Positions 10,560 through 19,740 of a stretch of 64,000 nucleotides of DNA are shown in pieces; the stretch's first letter is position 1; every line of letters begins with the position of its first letter. The notes beneath the pieces were generated by a model that worked only from the letters and a program-made list of their open reading frames with translations, was not told the DNA's origin and did no database searches. The position numbers and the translations under genes are program-made. Source of the DNA: Phymatolithon calcareum (Eukaryota > Rhodophyta > Florideophyceae > Hapalidiales); NCBI GenBank assembly GCA_977006965.1, contig OZ345364.1, positions 2,480,001-2,544,000 of the forward strand, given 5' to 3'.

Positions 10560-10910
10560 TAGTGAATAATGCTTCCAAATAAATACAGCAATTGTCGCAA
10601 CCACGACGATCTCAATAAATACAATAAATATTTGCGACTCAGGAATAAATTATTGGAGCAATAATTTAAATAATTACAATAGCAGTTTTTTTCCAATGCT
10701 TTGGACATAACTGACTGAACTAAGAATCCATGTAACAGCCGGGAAAATGGCCTTCATAATACGGGGCCCGAAAAATTATTAAATCCGCTATTTACTCCAT
10801 AGAAAAGAAAATGGTACCAATGGCTTCGGAACCTTCCTGTCGTTCAGAACGAAGTAACTGAAAACTGAAAATGAAATGGGGATCTTCTTGACTTGAACGA
10901 ATATGGAATC
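10560..10910. other. AT-rich spacer
   Basis: AT-rich sequence with AATAATTTAAATAATT-type runs near 10660. No gene or clear repeat boundary is seen. Confidence 0.35.
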
Positions 10911-11041
10911 GCCAGTGGCGCTGATCCAGCGGTTAACGGATGCGGTATCCCGCTACAATCCTGTAGCGCCTCACGGCGATAGCCTGTTGCAGCGCTCAAG
11001 CCGAGCACTCAATATTTCCTTGGTTCAAATCGTTGCCTCCT
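10911..11041 (+). other. tRNA-like sequence
   Basis: An A-box/D-arm-like GATCCAGCGGTTAACGGATG with a perfect ATCC/GGAT stem is followed, after two small hairpins (near 10951-10966 and 10965-10977), by a B-box-like GGTTCAAATCG near 11022. The 5' and 3' ends do not form an acceptor stem. A tRNA-derived repeat or chance resemblance are both possible. The 166-codon frame starting at 10903 runs through it and is not convincing. Confidence 0.27.
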
Positions 11042-11232
11042 TTACTGATATCGGACAAGTAGTCAGCTTATGTATCAAGAAAACTAAAGGAGATAATGCT
11101 AACGTAGAACGCTTACGTATCATGGTCGAAGCTTCTAACAGTCACGACCGTGGGGGATCAAAACAACAAGAAAAAATAAACAAACAATATCAAAATACAA
11201 TTCAAAGTGCAAGCGATGCGGTAAAGGTCGCT

Positions 11233-11439
11233 TCACAAACGCAAGTCATAGATCGCGACATTTCGTACAGAACGCGAGAAGAACTCTCGCCATCTTATGT
11301 CAGTTCTCAGATACTGTCTGACCAACACTTCCCACTCTTCGATTGCCAACTTCATCTTAGAGGTGAGCGCTTTCTCGCTGAAGCCAGAGTACGCAAGAGA
11401 TAGGGCGATTAAGGTGCAAAATAATATTTTGGTTATCAT
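11233..11439 (-). CDS. Possible small secreted protein, 68 codons
   Basis: Starting at the internal methionine MITKILFCTLIALSLAYSG, the frame encodes a good signal peptide followed by about 48 charged residues (KMKLAIEEWEVLVRQYLRT). An upstream ATG at 11472 would add 11 residues and spoil the signal peptide. It could be the first exon of a longer gene, but no clear donor was found. It resembles no family known to me. Confidence 0.3.
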   Translation of the reverse strand: MITKILFCTLIALSLAYSGFSEKALTSKMKLAIEEWEVLVRQYLRTDIRWREFFSRSVRNVAIYDLRL

Positions 11440-11564
11440 ATTATGATAACTATCGTTTCGATGCATATGCATCTGAAATGCAGGTTTTTTAGGGGCCAGT
11501 AATTGTGATCAATGTTTCAAATTTTGCTTAACTCTCGTAACTGTTGTCCAGCTTAGTGGGTCCT

Positions 11565-12635
11565 TTACTCTGTGGCTAAGAAACCCCTGGTGTAACAATA
11601 TATGACAACGCCATCCGGCGACCACACTTCTATCGATGTTAGTTCAGGCTCTTCACCAAGCCCATCAGACTCACTGGGGTAGTAAATATTCCCACATCTG
11701 CAATCCGCGATTGCAAGTCCCGTTCCGTGACGAGCTCGTTCCAAGAATACAGGCGTCTTGAAGCTGTTGGTGACCACGTCGTAAAGGTCAACGCGCGCAA
11801 ACGCTCTCCCTGATTTTCCAAACGGCATACCCTCACCACCGGCAATCATTAGCCGTCCCTGGCACGTCGTCCCTGTCGCCGCAACGGCGCGGCCGTATGG
11901 CATATGCGCCTTCTGCACCCGTGGGCCGGAGATGAAATTGTAGCAATTGATGCGCGTAATGGGCGTCTCGAAAAAGTTTTCCACGCCGCCGTCTCGGCCA
12001 CCGGCGATGCAGAACCTGTCCCCGATAATCCCACCGCCAGCGTGGTCGCGCGCGTCCGGTGCATCGGGGAGTGCCGTGCACACTTTACTGACCGGGTCGT
12101 AGACGACAAACTCGCCGAGCGTCGTCGCATTTGCCCCGTGTCCACCGCGGTTTCCTATGGCAAAATAGAACTTACCGTCGTAGAGAGCGAAAGCAGCGCT
12201 GCCGCGCGAACGAACGCCCAAACCGGGCTCGGTTGCCCAGGTGTCTGTCCAAGTATCTTACACAAACGTGTTGTTGTGGGTCTGTTCGCTGGGAAAACTG
12301 CCGTACCATGAGCCGGCGATGTAGATGTAGCGGTCTTGGTAAGTCACGCACTGCATGTGGCTCATCTCGACCGGTGGGGGGTTCATCGAGGTCCATGCGA
12401 CAACTCCTGGGTCGAAAACGTCAACAGGCTTGATGCCTCGGCCGCCGATGACATACACCTTGCTGCTGACACAGACGGCGCACGCGTCGTGGCGTTGCGT
12501 CACATTGTTGTAAGAGGGGAAAGTGTAGAGAGCGCCGGAGCCGAGTGGATTCGGTTTTTGCGCTGCAACAGTGTAGACCAGCGAGATGAGTGCGAACAAG
12601 ATGGTGCATTGCATTGCTATGGCGATGCGTTGCAT
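11565..12635 (-). pseudogene. Secreted kelch-repeat protein with one nonsense codon
   Basis: The frame starts at MQRIAIAMQCTILFALISL, a clear signal peptide ending near TVAAQ. Kelch-type beta-propeller repeats follow: VYVIGGRGIKPVDVFDP, YIYIAGSWYGSFPSE, KFYFAIGNRGGHG, RFCIAGGRDGG and RLMIAGGEG. The frame is open for about 357 codons except for one TAA at 12258-12260, after NNTFV and before DTWTDTW, where kelch repeats usually have an aromatic residue. A single base change from TAC or TAT explains it. The protein probably acted outside the cell. Alternatives are a recent pseudogene, a sequencing error or readthrough. An upstream ATG at 12707 would bury the signal peptide. Confidence 0.8.
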
Positions 12636-12932
12636 CGGGGCTGCGGTTCGGTTGAGGTCAATGAGCAAGATGCACGTTCTACTTGAAGTGAATGTTTTGT
12701 GGCCCAACGCAAAATTCGGGGAGTCTAATCAATTTTAGCGCGCTTAGGAGCACGGTGATGGCCGCAGAGTCCATGGGCGTAAAGGGAAGATTCGAAGTGC
12801 ACCCAGCACATTGGAGCACCGAATCACACCAAGTGCGTCTTTGAAACATCAGCCACGGATGAAAAGGATTTCGTGAAGGGTGCGGGAATTTAATGCTTGA
12901 AGCTATGATGACGTCGTGCGTGGTGGAAAACG
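12636..12932. other. Upstream region of the kelch gene
   Basis: This probably holds the kelch promoter, but no TATA box was identified. CACGGATGAAAA at about 12852 matches 12 nt of the DIRS-like terminal motif (see 58020); this may be chance. Confidence 0.3.
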
Positions 12933-13011
12933 TTATTTGAAATTTAATTTCAGTGCACGAGGAGTTCTTTTCTAAGGACCTACATCCGGATGTAGGTCCT
13001 TAGAAAAGAAC
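12933..13011. repeat. Left part of a split 110-bp perfect palindrome
   Basis: 12933-12987 is the left arm (55 nt), and 12988-13011 the first 24 nt of the right arm, so 12964-13011 alone is a 48-bp perfect palindrome centred on TCCGGA. The remaining right arm, with a 14-nt overlap, is at 19696-19740, where 45 nt are the exact inverse of 12933-12977. The LINE at 13012-19695 therefore landed inside the right arm. Confidence 0.9.
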
Positions 13012-13077
13012 GCGCTGAGCAAAATCTTAAGATGTAAGCGAAAACGAAGAGGGATTAATCGAGCTCTGGGAGCTCCC

Positions 13078-14345
13078 GTGCGCCCCCACATGTTCACAGC
13101 CCATATTGCCAACGTATGCAAAGCAGAGAAAGCCTGGAACCCTACCCTAAGTCATTTTGCAGTGTCAGAGACACTTCGGGAAGGGATCAAAAGTGCAGTC
13201 CGGCGAGCACCACGAGGAAAAGCACTTGGGCCTGACAGGATCGGAGTTGAAATGCTCCAAGCAAATCCAGAAATGAGCGGGAAACTGATTGTGTCCCTAT
13301 GGGAAATGTGCGGCAAGCTGAAATGCATCCCGACGGCTTGGCGACGAGCTACGCTGATTCCGATTTACAAGAAAGGAGTGACACACGAACCTGGGAACTA
13401 CAGACCGATATCGCTCCTAAGCCAAGTGCGGAAAATAATTGACGCTGCCATGGACTCGGCGATACGCAGCCGGTACAAGTTTCACCACTTCCAATTAGGA
13501 TTCAAAAGAAATAAGGGGACAGAGCTCGCGATACTAAGGTCCACGAGCACAATGAAGAAGGGACACCGCTTTGGAGCCGTTCTCGATCTCTCGGCGGCTT
13601 ACGATCGGGTTCCTAGGGACATACTCCAGAAGCGTGTGGACAAATGCCTACCCGCAGACTTAGCGGAGATGGTCAGATACCTGCTCAAACCATCCTGGAT
13701 TACAACGGCCGGAGACGAGGAAAAGAAGTGGCTCCTTATTGACCGCGGAGTCCCCCAAGGATCGCCCCTGAGCCCCTGCTTGTACAACTTGTTCATGGAC
13801 ACATTCGCGTTAGCAATGGAAAAAGCACCTCGGCATATGTCGAAGCACCCCGCGATACTTTTCGCGGACGACGTGCAGGTCCAAGCCACCAATTCCGATG
13901 GTATGCAATGGCTTTTGGATACGGCGACGAGCTGGGCCACAGAAAATGGAATGACATGGAACACTAAGAAAGGAAAAAGCGAAGTGCTTATCTATCCTGG
14001 ATTATTCAAACGCAAGTTCCGGCTCTCAGGCCAGGAGCTCCACGAAACCCGCCTACTGGAATACCTGGGAACCAAGATCGACAACACGGGAGTAACCCAC
14101 CACGCAACACTAAACCGCATCAACGCGGCGAAGGGAATCATCATGGGACTAAAAGACCTGGGAGTTCAAGCGCAAGGACTAGCTACTACCAAGAACATAG
14201 CAATGTACAAGGCTCTTGTGCAATGCAGATGGGAGTACGCGATACACCTCACACCATGGACAAACTCAGTCGAAGCGCAGATCAATCAAGCGGAGGGTCT
14301 GTTCTACTCTGTTGCCTTCGGTAACTACGCGAAACGATTGCACGC
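13078..14345 (+). pseudogene. LINE-B ORF2, reverse transcriptase part
   Basis: The frame is open from the 5' truncation; the codon at 13078 is GTG and not a real start. RT blocks in order are GKALGPDRIG, NYRPISLLSQ, FGAVLDLSAAYDRVPRD (motif A), DRGVPQGSPLSPCLYNLF (motif B), AILFADDVQV (catalytic box), GMTWNTKKGKSEVL and LLEYLGTKID. All canonical residues are present. The enzyme would copy element RNA at a nicked target. The frame runs into the Copia 5' LTR at 14346 and resumes in phase, allowing for the target duplication, at 19021. ORF2 is dead through truncation and insertion. Confidence 0.9.
14341..14345. repeat. Copia target-site duplication, left
   Basis: CACGC immediately before the 5' LTR, repeated at 19016-19020 after the 3' LTR. 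Five base pairs is the usual length for Copia integrases. Confidence 0.85.
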
Positions 14346-14531
14346 TGACAGCTTCGCACAATGCACACGTGCGCCATCATGCACACGTGCACACTCGAGA
14401 GCACCCTGTGTGCCTTGCGACGCCACAAGGCAACACCGGTGCGCACACGCTAGACGACGCCTGGCACATGATCAGGCTATAAGTAGCGTAGTGCTAACTC
14501 TCAGTAAACGAAACAAGAAAGTGTTCTAACA
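14346..14531 (+). repeat. Copia 5' LTR, 186 bp
   Basis: It begins TGACAGC and ends TCTAACA (TG...CA). Two CACGTG boxes lie near 14367 and 14388, and a CTATAAGTAG TATA-like box near 14478 is a plausible promoter. It differs from the 3' LTR at its first base (T versus C) and at one internal site (GACGACGCC versus GACAACGCC). Confidence 0.95.
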
Positions 14532-14545
14532 GGTTATGGGCCCAG
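14532..14545 (+). promoter_or_regulatory. Primer-binding site matching the initiator tRNA-Met anticodon arm
   Basis: GGTTATGGGCCCAG follows the 5' LTR directly. It is the reverse complement of CTGGGCCCATAACC, the anticodon stem-loop of eukaryotic initiator tRNA-Met. Drosophila copia is known to prime from a half-molecule of this tRNA at the same place, so internal (half-tRNA) priming is inferred here instead of the usual 3'-end priming. Confidence 0.85.
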
Positions 14546-14720
14546 AAGCCTGAACACTGCAACCACGGAGCCACGCTACCCTTCACGGAAAACGCGTTGC
14601 CCATCGCCGAACTACGGGCTATCTGATCGTCAAAAGCGCACCCGGGCATCTCAGCGTGCTCGAAGCGCCACTTCATTCCACTCCAACCCCGCTCCTACCG
14701 CTTCACCAATCGTTCCTGCC

Positions 14721-17700
14721 ATGGACACCTCAGAAATCACCGACCAAGCGCCCGCTCGCCCTTGGCCCACAAAGGGCGTCGAGAAACTCTCTGCAGACGC
14801 CAGCAACCACCGTGACTGGAAGCTTTGCGTGCTAGCAGTCGCGCAGGGCCAAAGAGCTGAGGAGCTGCTTACCCGCGAGCCCAATCCGACCACAAAGCAC
14901 GAACCTGCTCAAGCCGCACTACTCAAGTCCTTCTTGATGCTTACCGTCCACAGCAGCTTCCGCCAAGCCATTTCCTCTATGTCCGCCATTGACGCCTATA
15001 AGCACCTTGTCGCTCAAGCTCCACACACATCCATATACGACGTCGCCGCCAACACGATCGTTCGTCCTCTCGACACCTACCCATCACCCGCAACATATAT
15101 CGCTGCACAACGTGAGCGACACGACCGCCTTCTCTCTTCCGACGCTACGCATTTCCTCGCCAAGCCCGCGGCATACATCGCAGACATTTTAGCCGGTCTT
15201 CCCATCCACAATACTCACGCCCACGCCTTACGCGAACTCTACGCATATCTTCCTGACGAACAGAAGACAACTGACGTCGTGAACCGCCTCATCGCCGCTG
15301 TGCTTCGTATACCACACACCACTACTCGCCAGAAGAACCGCAGACACACGCAGGGCAATTCAAGCATCCAACAATCCAACGCACAGCGTCAGCGCTACAG
15401 TCGTCGTCCTGGTGATCCAGCTGTTACCGACTACCGATGTATGATCCATTTGATGGACAACCATGTCCAGAACGACGAGCGCTGCCAGCGCATGCAAGCC
15501 CGCACCGCAACCGCGAATCCTGCACCCGCTGCCGCTGCTATAAGCGCTGACCCCGCCTTCATTACTGCCGTCGCCGACTCCCTAGCTGCTATGATGCGTC
15601 CTGATAGTATCCACGAAAACGGAATGAGCAACGCTAATGTAAACAACAACCAGCAGTACCTTCGATCGCCACTACTAGACAGCTGCGCTACACACCAACT
15701 TACACAGATCGACAAGCGCATCAACAATCCAATACCCATATCCACCACCGTTCGACTCGCCAACAACCAGCGCACGCCCGCAACAGCAATTGGCAGCTCA
15801 CACCTTCCTGGTGCTACCGTTCCTCTCCCACTCAAGCAAACGCTTTGTGTCCCGGGTCTAGCAAACGACCTCGTATCCGCCGGGCGAATTTCCGATGACT
15901 TCGATGTGACACTCAAAAGGAAACGATTTTACGTATCCTTGCCCACGGCCGAACTTCCGAAGAACATCGTCGCCAAAGGATTCAAGCGCCCCAACTACAC
16001 CTTTCAATTCGACAGTCCAGTTTCGAACTTGCCGCGGCGTGCCCATCGCTCCAATGCAACAGTGGACAAAGCGCTCAAGCGCCTCCACAACGTATTCGCG
16101 CACGCCCATCCAGCCGCGCTCAAGCGTCTCGTCTTGCAGCAGCCACAATTGCACGGAATGATCGACAAATGCGCGGGACAGTACACATGCGCCCCATGTG
16201 CAGCCGCAAAACTCACTCGCGCACACCACGGCACTGTAAGTCGAATACCGGAAAAACCACTAACAAAACTATGCTCAGACACAGCCGGACCCCTTACGCG
16301 CTCCACACGCGGTAACCGGTACTTCACGGCTGTAACAGATCAAGCCACGGGCCACATCACCGAGCTTCCCACGGCCACGAAGCACGCCGCAGGGATGCGC
16401 CTCGTTGATGCCATACGAAAACTGCAGCGCGCAACAGGCCATAAAGTTCTCCGATTGCACTCCGACGGTGCCGGTGAGCTCTCAAAAGGTGCGCCGCTTC
16501 GCTATGCCCAAGAAGAGGGAATACAGATCACACACACAGCTCCTAACACGCCTCAGAGCAACGGCCAATCAGAAACAGCCATACGTACACTCAAAGCATG
16601 CATACGGGCGCAGCTCACAGCTGCCCGCATGCCACATAAAATGTGGGACTACGCACTGCAAGACTGTGTCGCTAAGCTCAACACCCTTCCCCGCCCCAAG
16701 GCCAGTGCGTCCCCACATGAGCTTCTCTTCGGAAAACCTGCCAGGATACCTCTAAACATCCCATTCGGTTCTACTGGCTTTGTCTCAAACAAGACCCGCC
16801 AACTACGAAGTTTTGACGCACGTGGCCTTCCAGTGCGCTATCTCGCGCCCGTATCTGACGCACTCGTCTCCGTACAGCACGTGGGCTCTCGCAAGGAGTT
16901 TCATGCACGAGCTGCCGACTTCGTACCAGAAATACACGATCGCGCACCAAGTCCGACTCTTGACGAAAGAGCGCAGGGAGATGACGCCAAAGGCACAAGA
17001 ACACATCTGAAAAGCACTCTCCGACAATCGACCGCGAAAGTTACTCCCACTCGAACACTACGACCTCGGGAAAAGCTACAAAGGCCAGATCGCTTTCGCG
17101 AAAACCCCACAGAAAGCCCCGACGTTGAGCCCGCCGCATATGCAGTCACCATAAATCTTGCTCGCCTAACCGCTCCACCCCCCGCCGACCCACGCTCAAT
17201 CCGTGCAACACGAAAAAGCCCACACGCACCATACAAGCACGAGTGGGCCCGAGCGCACGACTCATTTCTCGATCGCAGCCTCGAGCTGGGCGCCTGGGAG
17301 CTCGTCGACCCCACGCCCGATGACAAGCCCGTACCACATCTTTGGGCGTACAGATACAAAACGGCTCCAGGTGGTGCACTTCAAAGTGTCTCCGCGCGCT
17401 GCACAGTTCGCGGTGACCTCATGGTCGCAGGTGTCCATTTCGACAGCATGCGCACGGCTGCCCAGTCACCATCTCACACTGCACGACGCATGCTATACGC
17501 GCGCGCTGCACTCGCGAACGAGTACATACGCGCCGCGGATGTCCCTAACGCCTACCTTCGAGCGCCGTCCGATCCAAACCATCGGCTCTTGATGCGTCAG
17601 CCGAGGCGCTCCGACGGCACACTGACAGCCCCCGGAAAGCTTGTGCTTGTCAAACGTGCTCAACAAGGCAGTCCCGACGGCGTGTTCCTCTGGGAGCGTC

Positions 17701-18782
17701 ATCGCAACGAAGCGCTTATCAGCTGGGGCTGGACCCAGCTGCGCGCCGAGCCCGGATGCTTTATCTACAAGGACAGCGCCAGTGGTGAGTTCGCCCGCAT
17801 GCTAGCTGATACCGACGACTTCGTGCTCACGTCCGCCTCTGCGCCGCTCCTTGACAAGCTCCTGGACAAGATGCGCCGCGAATGGAACGTCGAGGAGCAG
17901 CGCCCTGTGCAGCAGCACATGGGCATCGCCATCGAGCGCACGTCAGATGGCATTATGCTAAGTGTACGAGAGCAAATCGACCGCCTCTTACGAGAGCTGG
18001 ACATCGAGCACACCCACACCTCCCCCGCCCCCCATGACCCCCGCGCAGACATGAGCGCGCGCAAAATGAGTGAAGAGACTCTCAGCGACGACGATAAGCT
18101 GCGCTATAAACGAGGCGTCGGACTGGTACGCTTTATCGTCGACACAGTAGTCTATGATGCCGCCTACATCGCCTCCCAGCTCGCTCGGCACCTTCACGAA
18201 CCATGCGCCCGACATATGGCGGCACTGCACCGCCTCGCGCGCTACCTTGCAGGAAAGCGCGACGCTTGCCTCTTCTACCGCACAAGCGCTGATGGCGAGC
18301 TCCGTACATATTCCGACTCTGACTTCGCCGCCTGCCCCGATACGCGCCGTTCGCGTACGGGCATCGCCATCTTCTATGCGGGCGACCTCATCTTCTGGAA
18401 GAGCGTCCTGCAGAAGGCGGTAACGTTCAGTACAGGCGAGGCGGAATATATGGCAGCGTCGGAAGCCGCGCGCGTCGTCGCCTGGCTTCAGCAACTTGCC
18501 GAAGAATGGCACATTCCAATTCCAAACCCTACGAAACTATTCATCGACAACACAGCGGCCCTATCAATGGCAGTCGCAAACGGTCCAACTACGCGCTCGA
18601 AGCACATTGATACCCGCGCACGCTTCATCCAAGAGAAAGTCCAAGAAAACCGCATCTTCCCTGTACATACACCGGGTACCATGCAGATTGCCGACATGTT
18701 CACAAAGGCACTTGCGCACACTAAGCTGCGCCAAAACCTCGCACTCATCCGTAGTTCAAGTTCAGAGGCTGCGCAGGGCTGA
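14721..18782 (+). CDS. Copia gag-pol polyprotein, 1353 aa
   Basis: A single frame. Gag occupies about residues 1-300, with a CX2HX4HX6C knuckle-like motif (CMIHLMDNHVQNDERC, ~240). The protease motif is LLDSCATHQL (~316), with Cys where DSGAT is usual. The integrase has an HHCC finger (HNVFAHAH ... CAPC, ~456-500) and a DDE triad at SDTAGP (~518), HSDGAGEL (~579) and NGQSETA (~614). RT has the box MLADTDDFVL (~1028) where most Copia elements have YVDD. RNase H has YSDSDFAACPDTRRS (~1196), STGEAEYMA (~1237) and IDNTAAL (~1275). The polyprotein would form particles, be cleaved, and copy and integrate the element. There is no frameshift between gag and pol. The unusual protease and RT residues need checking against relatives. 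Confidence 0.95.
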   Translation: MDTSEITDQAPARPWPTKGVEKLSADASNHRDWKLCVLAVAQGQRAEELLTREPNPTTKHEPAQAALLKSFLMLTVHSSFRQAISSMSAIDAYKHLVAQAPHTSIYDVAANTIVRPLDTYPSPATYIAAQRERHDRLLSSDATHFLAKPAAYIADILAGLPIHNTHAHALRELYAYLPDEQKTTDVVNRLIAAVLRIPHTTTRQKNRRHTQGNSSIQQSNAQRQRYSRRPGDPAVTDYRCMIHLMDNHVQNDERCQRMQARTATANPAPAAAAISADPAFITAVADSLAAMMRPDSIHENGMSNANVNNNQQYLRSPLLDSCATHQLTQIDKRINNPIPISTTVRLANNQRTPATAIGSSHLPGATVPLPLKQTLCVPGLANDLVSAGRISDDFDVTLKRKRFYVSLPTAELPKNIVAKGFKRPNYTFQFDSPVSNLPRRAHRSNATVDKALKRLHNVFAHAHPAALKRLVLQQPQLHGMIDKCAGQYTCAPCAAAKLTRAHHGTVSRIPEKPLTKLCSDTAGPLTRSTRGNRYFTAVTDQATGHITELPTATKHAAGMRLVDAIRKLQRATGHKVLRLHSDGAGELSKGAPLRYAQEEGIQITHTAPNTPQSNGQSETAIRTLKACIRAQLTAARMPHKMWDYALQDCVAKLNTLPRPKASASPHELLFGKPARIPLNIPFGSTGFVSNKTRQLRSFDARGLPVRYLAPVSDALVSVQHVGSRKEFHARAADFVPEIHDRAPSPTLDERAQGDDAKGTRTHLKSTLRQSTAKVTPTRTLRPREKLQRPDRFRENPTESPDVEPAAYAVTINLARLTAPPPADPRSIRATRKSPHAPYKHEWARAHDSFLDRSLELGAWELVDPTPDDKPVPHLWAYRYKTAPGGALQSVSARCTVRGDLMVAGVHFDSMRTAAQSPSHTARRMLYARAALANEYIRAADVPNAYLRAPSDPNHRLLMRQPRRSDGTLTAPGKLVLVKRAQQGSPDGVFLWERHRNEALISWGWTQLRAEPGCFIYKDSASGEFARMLADTDDFVLTSASAPLLDKLLDKMRREWNVEEQRPVQQHMGIAIERTSDGIMLSVREQIDRLLRELDIEHTHTSPAPHDPRADMSARKMSEETLSDDDKLRYKRGVGLVRFIVDTVVYDAAYIASQLARHLHEPCARHMAALHRLARYLAGKRDACLFYRTSADGELRTYSDSDFAACPDTRRSRTGIAIFYAGDLIFWKSVLQKAVTFSTGEAEYMAASEAARVVAWLQQLAEEWHIPIPNPTKLFIDNTAALSMAVANGPTTRSKHIDTRARFIQEKVQENRIFPVHTPGTMQIADMFTKALAHTKLRQNLALIRSSSSEAAQG

Positions 18783-18829
18783 CAGCTTCGCATCTTCTCC
18801 AGCCTCTCCACCGCACAACGATTCGCGCG

Positions 18830-19015
18830 CGACAGCTTCGCACAATGCACACGTGCGCCATCATGCACACGTGCACACTCGAGAGCACCCTGTGTGCCTT
18901 GCGACGCCACAAGGCAACACCGGTGCGCACACGCTAGACAACGCCTGGCACATGATCAGGCTATAAGTAGCGTAGTGCTAACTCTCAGTAAACGAAACAA
19001 GAAAGTGTTCTAACA
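18830..19015 (+). repeat. Copia 3' LTR, 186 bp
   Basis: 184 of 186 positions match the 5' LTR. Its first dinucleotide is CG instead of TG. It is preceded by a 50-nt segment that itself starts with TGACAGCTTCGCA (18780-18792), the first 13 nt of the 5' LTR. No strong polypurine tract is visible before either candidate start. It ends at TCTAACA and is followed by the CACGC duplication. Confidence 0.92.
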
Positions 19016-19020
19016 CACGC
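19016..19020. repeat. Copia target-site duplication, right
   Basis: CACGC, identical to 14341-14345. LINE ORF2 resumes immediately afterwards. Confidence 0.85.
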
Positions 19021-19591
19021 CCGAATGCGAGCCCTCTGCAGAATTACTCCACCAAAGATAAGAAGAGCACAACTCGGAGAGCACTTCGCACAGAGGCTTA
19101 TACGAGGGAAGGACGAAATTGAGAAGGAAGCAAAATACGACGGAAAAGAAGGGGACATACAGCAAGCGGAGAGGGATATCCGCTATCTGCAGGAGCATGA
19201 GCTCCTAAGAGGCAGTACCGAGTGAGCCGTACGAGGGCTGGTGACCCACAAACACGAGAGCCACCGCCGACGACAGGAATGGATTGAAAAGGAAGAAGAA
19301 AAAGAGAGAAACATTACCGTGGACACTAAGGAGAAAGTAAGCCCTGTACTCCAAATTCGATCCAGGAAACACCGACTCCTAGCAGTTAAGTGGTTCTTTG
19401 GCCGCTTCCCACCACGAAGAGCAGAGTCGTACGTTGAACATTTCAACGAGGTCGCAGAAGAGAATCTGAAAACTCTACAACGAAATTTAACAAGTCCAAG
19501 AGCAGAAGAATCTTGGGAAAAAGGGACGAAAACGGCGATTGACAAACTTTTAGCATTGGAAATCCATATGTTAGAAGAAATGATAGTGTAA
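19021..19591 (+). pseudogene. LINE-B ORF2, C-terminal part
   Basis: This continues the frame broken by Copia: RMRALCRITPPKIRRAQ and a long charged, probably helical stretch. An in-frame TGA lies at 19223, followed by HRRRQEWIEKEEEKERN and the conserved block KHRLLAVKWFFGRFPPRR, which LINE-A and the 27.5-kb relic share. It ends at TAA 19589-19591. The single stop means ORF2 was already damaged, or became so after insertion. Confidence 0.85.
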
Positions 19592-19695
19592 TGTGATCTC
19601 ATTGGGTAATGATATGGCAGTATGAACGGGAATCTGCTCTGGTGCTGGTGAATACCGGCGTTGAGGGCTTCTAAAACAAAAACCGACAATTTCCC

Positions 19696-19740
19696 CCTTA
19701 GAAAAGAACTCCTCGTGCACTGAAATTAAATTTCAAATAA
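19696..19740. repeat. Right part of the split palindrome
   Basis: Exact 45-nt inverse of 12933-12977. Its first 14 nt (CCTTAGAAAAGAAC) are the LINE-B target duplication. Confidence 0.9.

Larger units (their letters stand above)
14346..19015 (+). mobile_element. Complete Ty1/Copia LTR retrotransposon
   Basis: The element has two 186-bp LTRs with two differences, a primer-binding site, one uninterrupted 1353-codon gag-pol frame, and a 5-bp duplication (CACGC). Gene order is gag, protease, integrase, RT, RNase H, as in Copia. GC content is clearly higher than in the flanks. Near-identical LTRs and an open frame point to a young insertion. A 13-nt extra copy of the LTR start lies at 18780-18792. 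Confidence 0.95.
13012..19695 (+). mobile_element. LINE-B, 5'-truncated, with nested Copia
   Basis: The LINE is flanked by the 14-bp target duplication CCTTAGAAAAGAAC (12998-13011 and 19696-19709). Its own sequence is 13012-14345 plus 19021-19695, about 2.0 kb. It encodes RT and the C-terminal part of ORF2 but no endonuclease, so it is 5'-truncated. The tail is AAAACAAAAACCG-like near 19672. A Copia element sits inside ORF2. Confidence 0.9.

Noticed and set aside
10903-11403. 166-codon plus frame as a gene
   Set aside because: It runs through the tRNA-like sequence and opposes the small secreted frame. There is no domain, and the composition is unremarkable.
15431-18512. Long minus- and plus-strand frames inside the Copia ORF
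   Set aside because: They are out-of-phase shadows of a GC-rich coding region, with no start context or motifs of their own.
12933-19740. A single DNA transposon with 45-bp TIRs carrying LINE and Copia as cargo
   Set aside because: The 14-nt overlap (CCTTAGAAAAGAAC) next to the LINE edges and the 48-bp palindrome on the left are explained more simply by LINE insertion into a pre-existing palindrome. No transposase is present.
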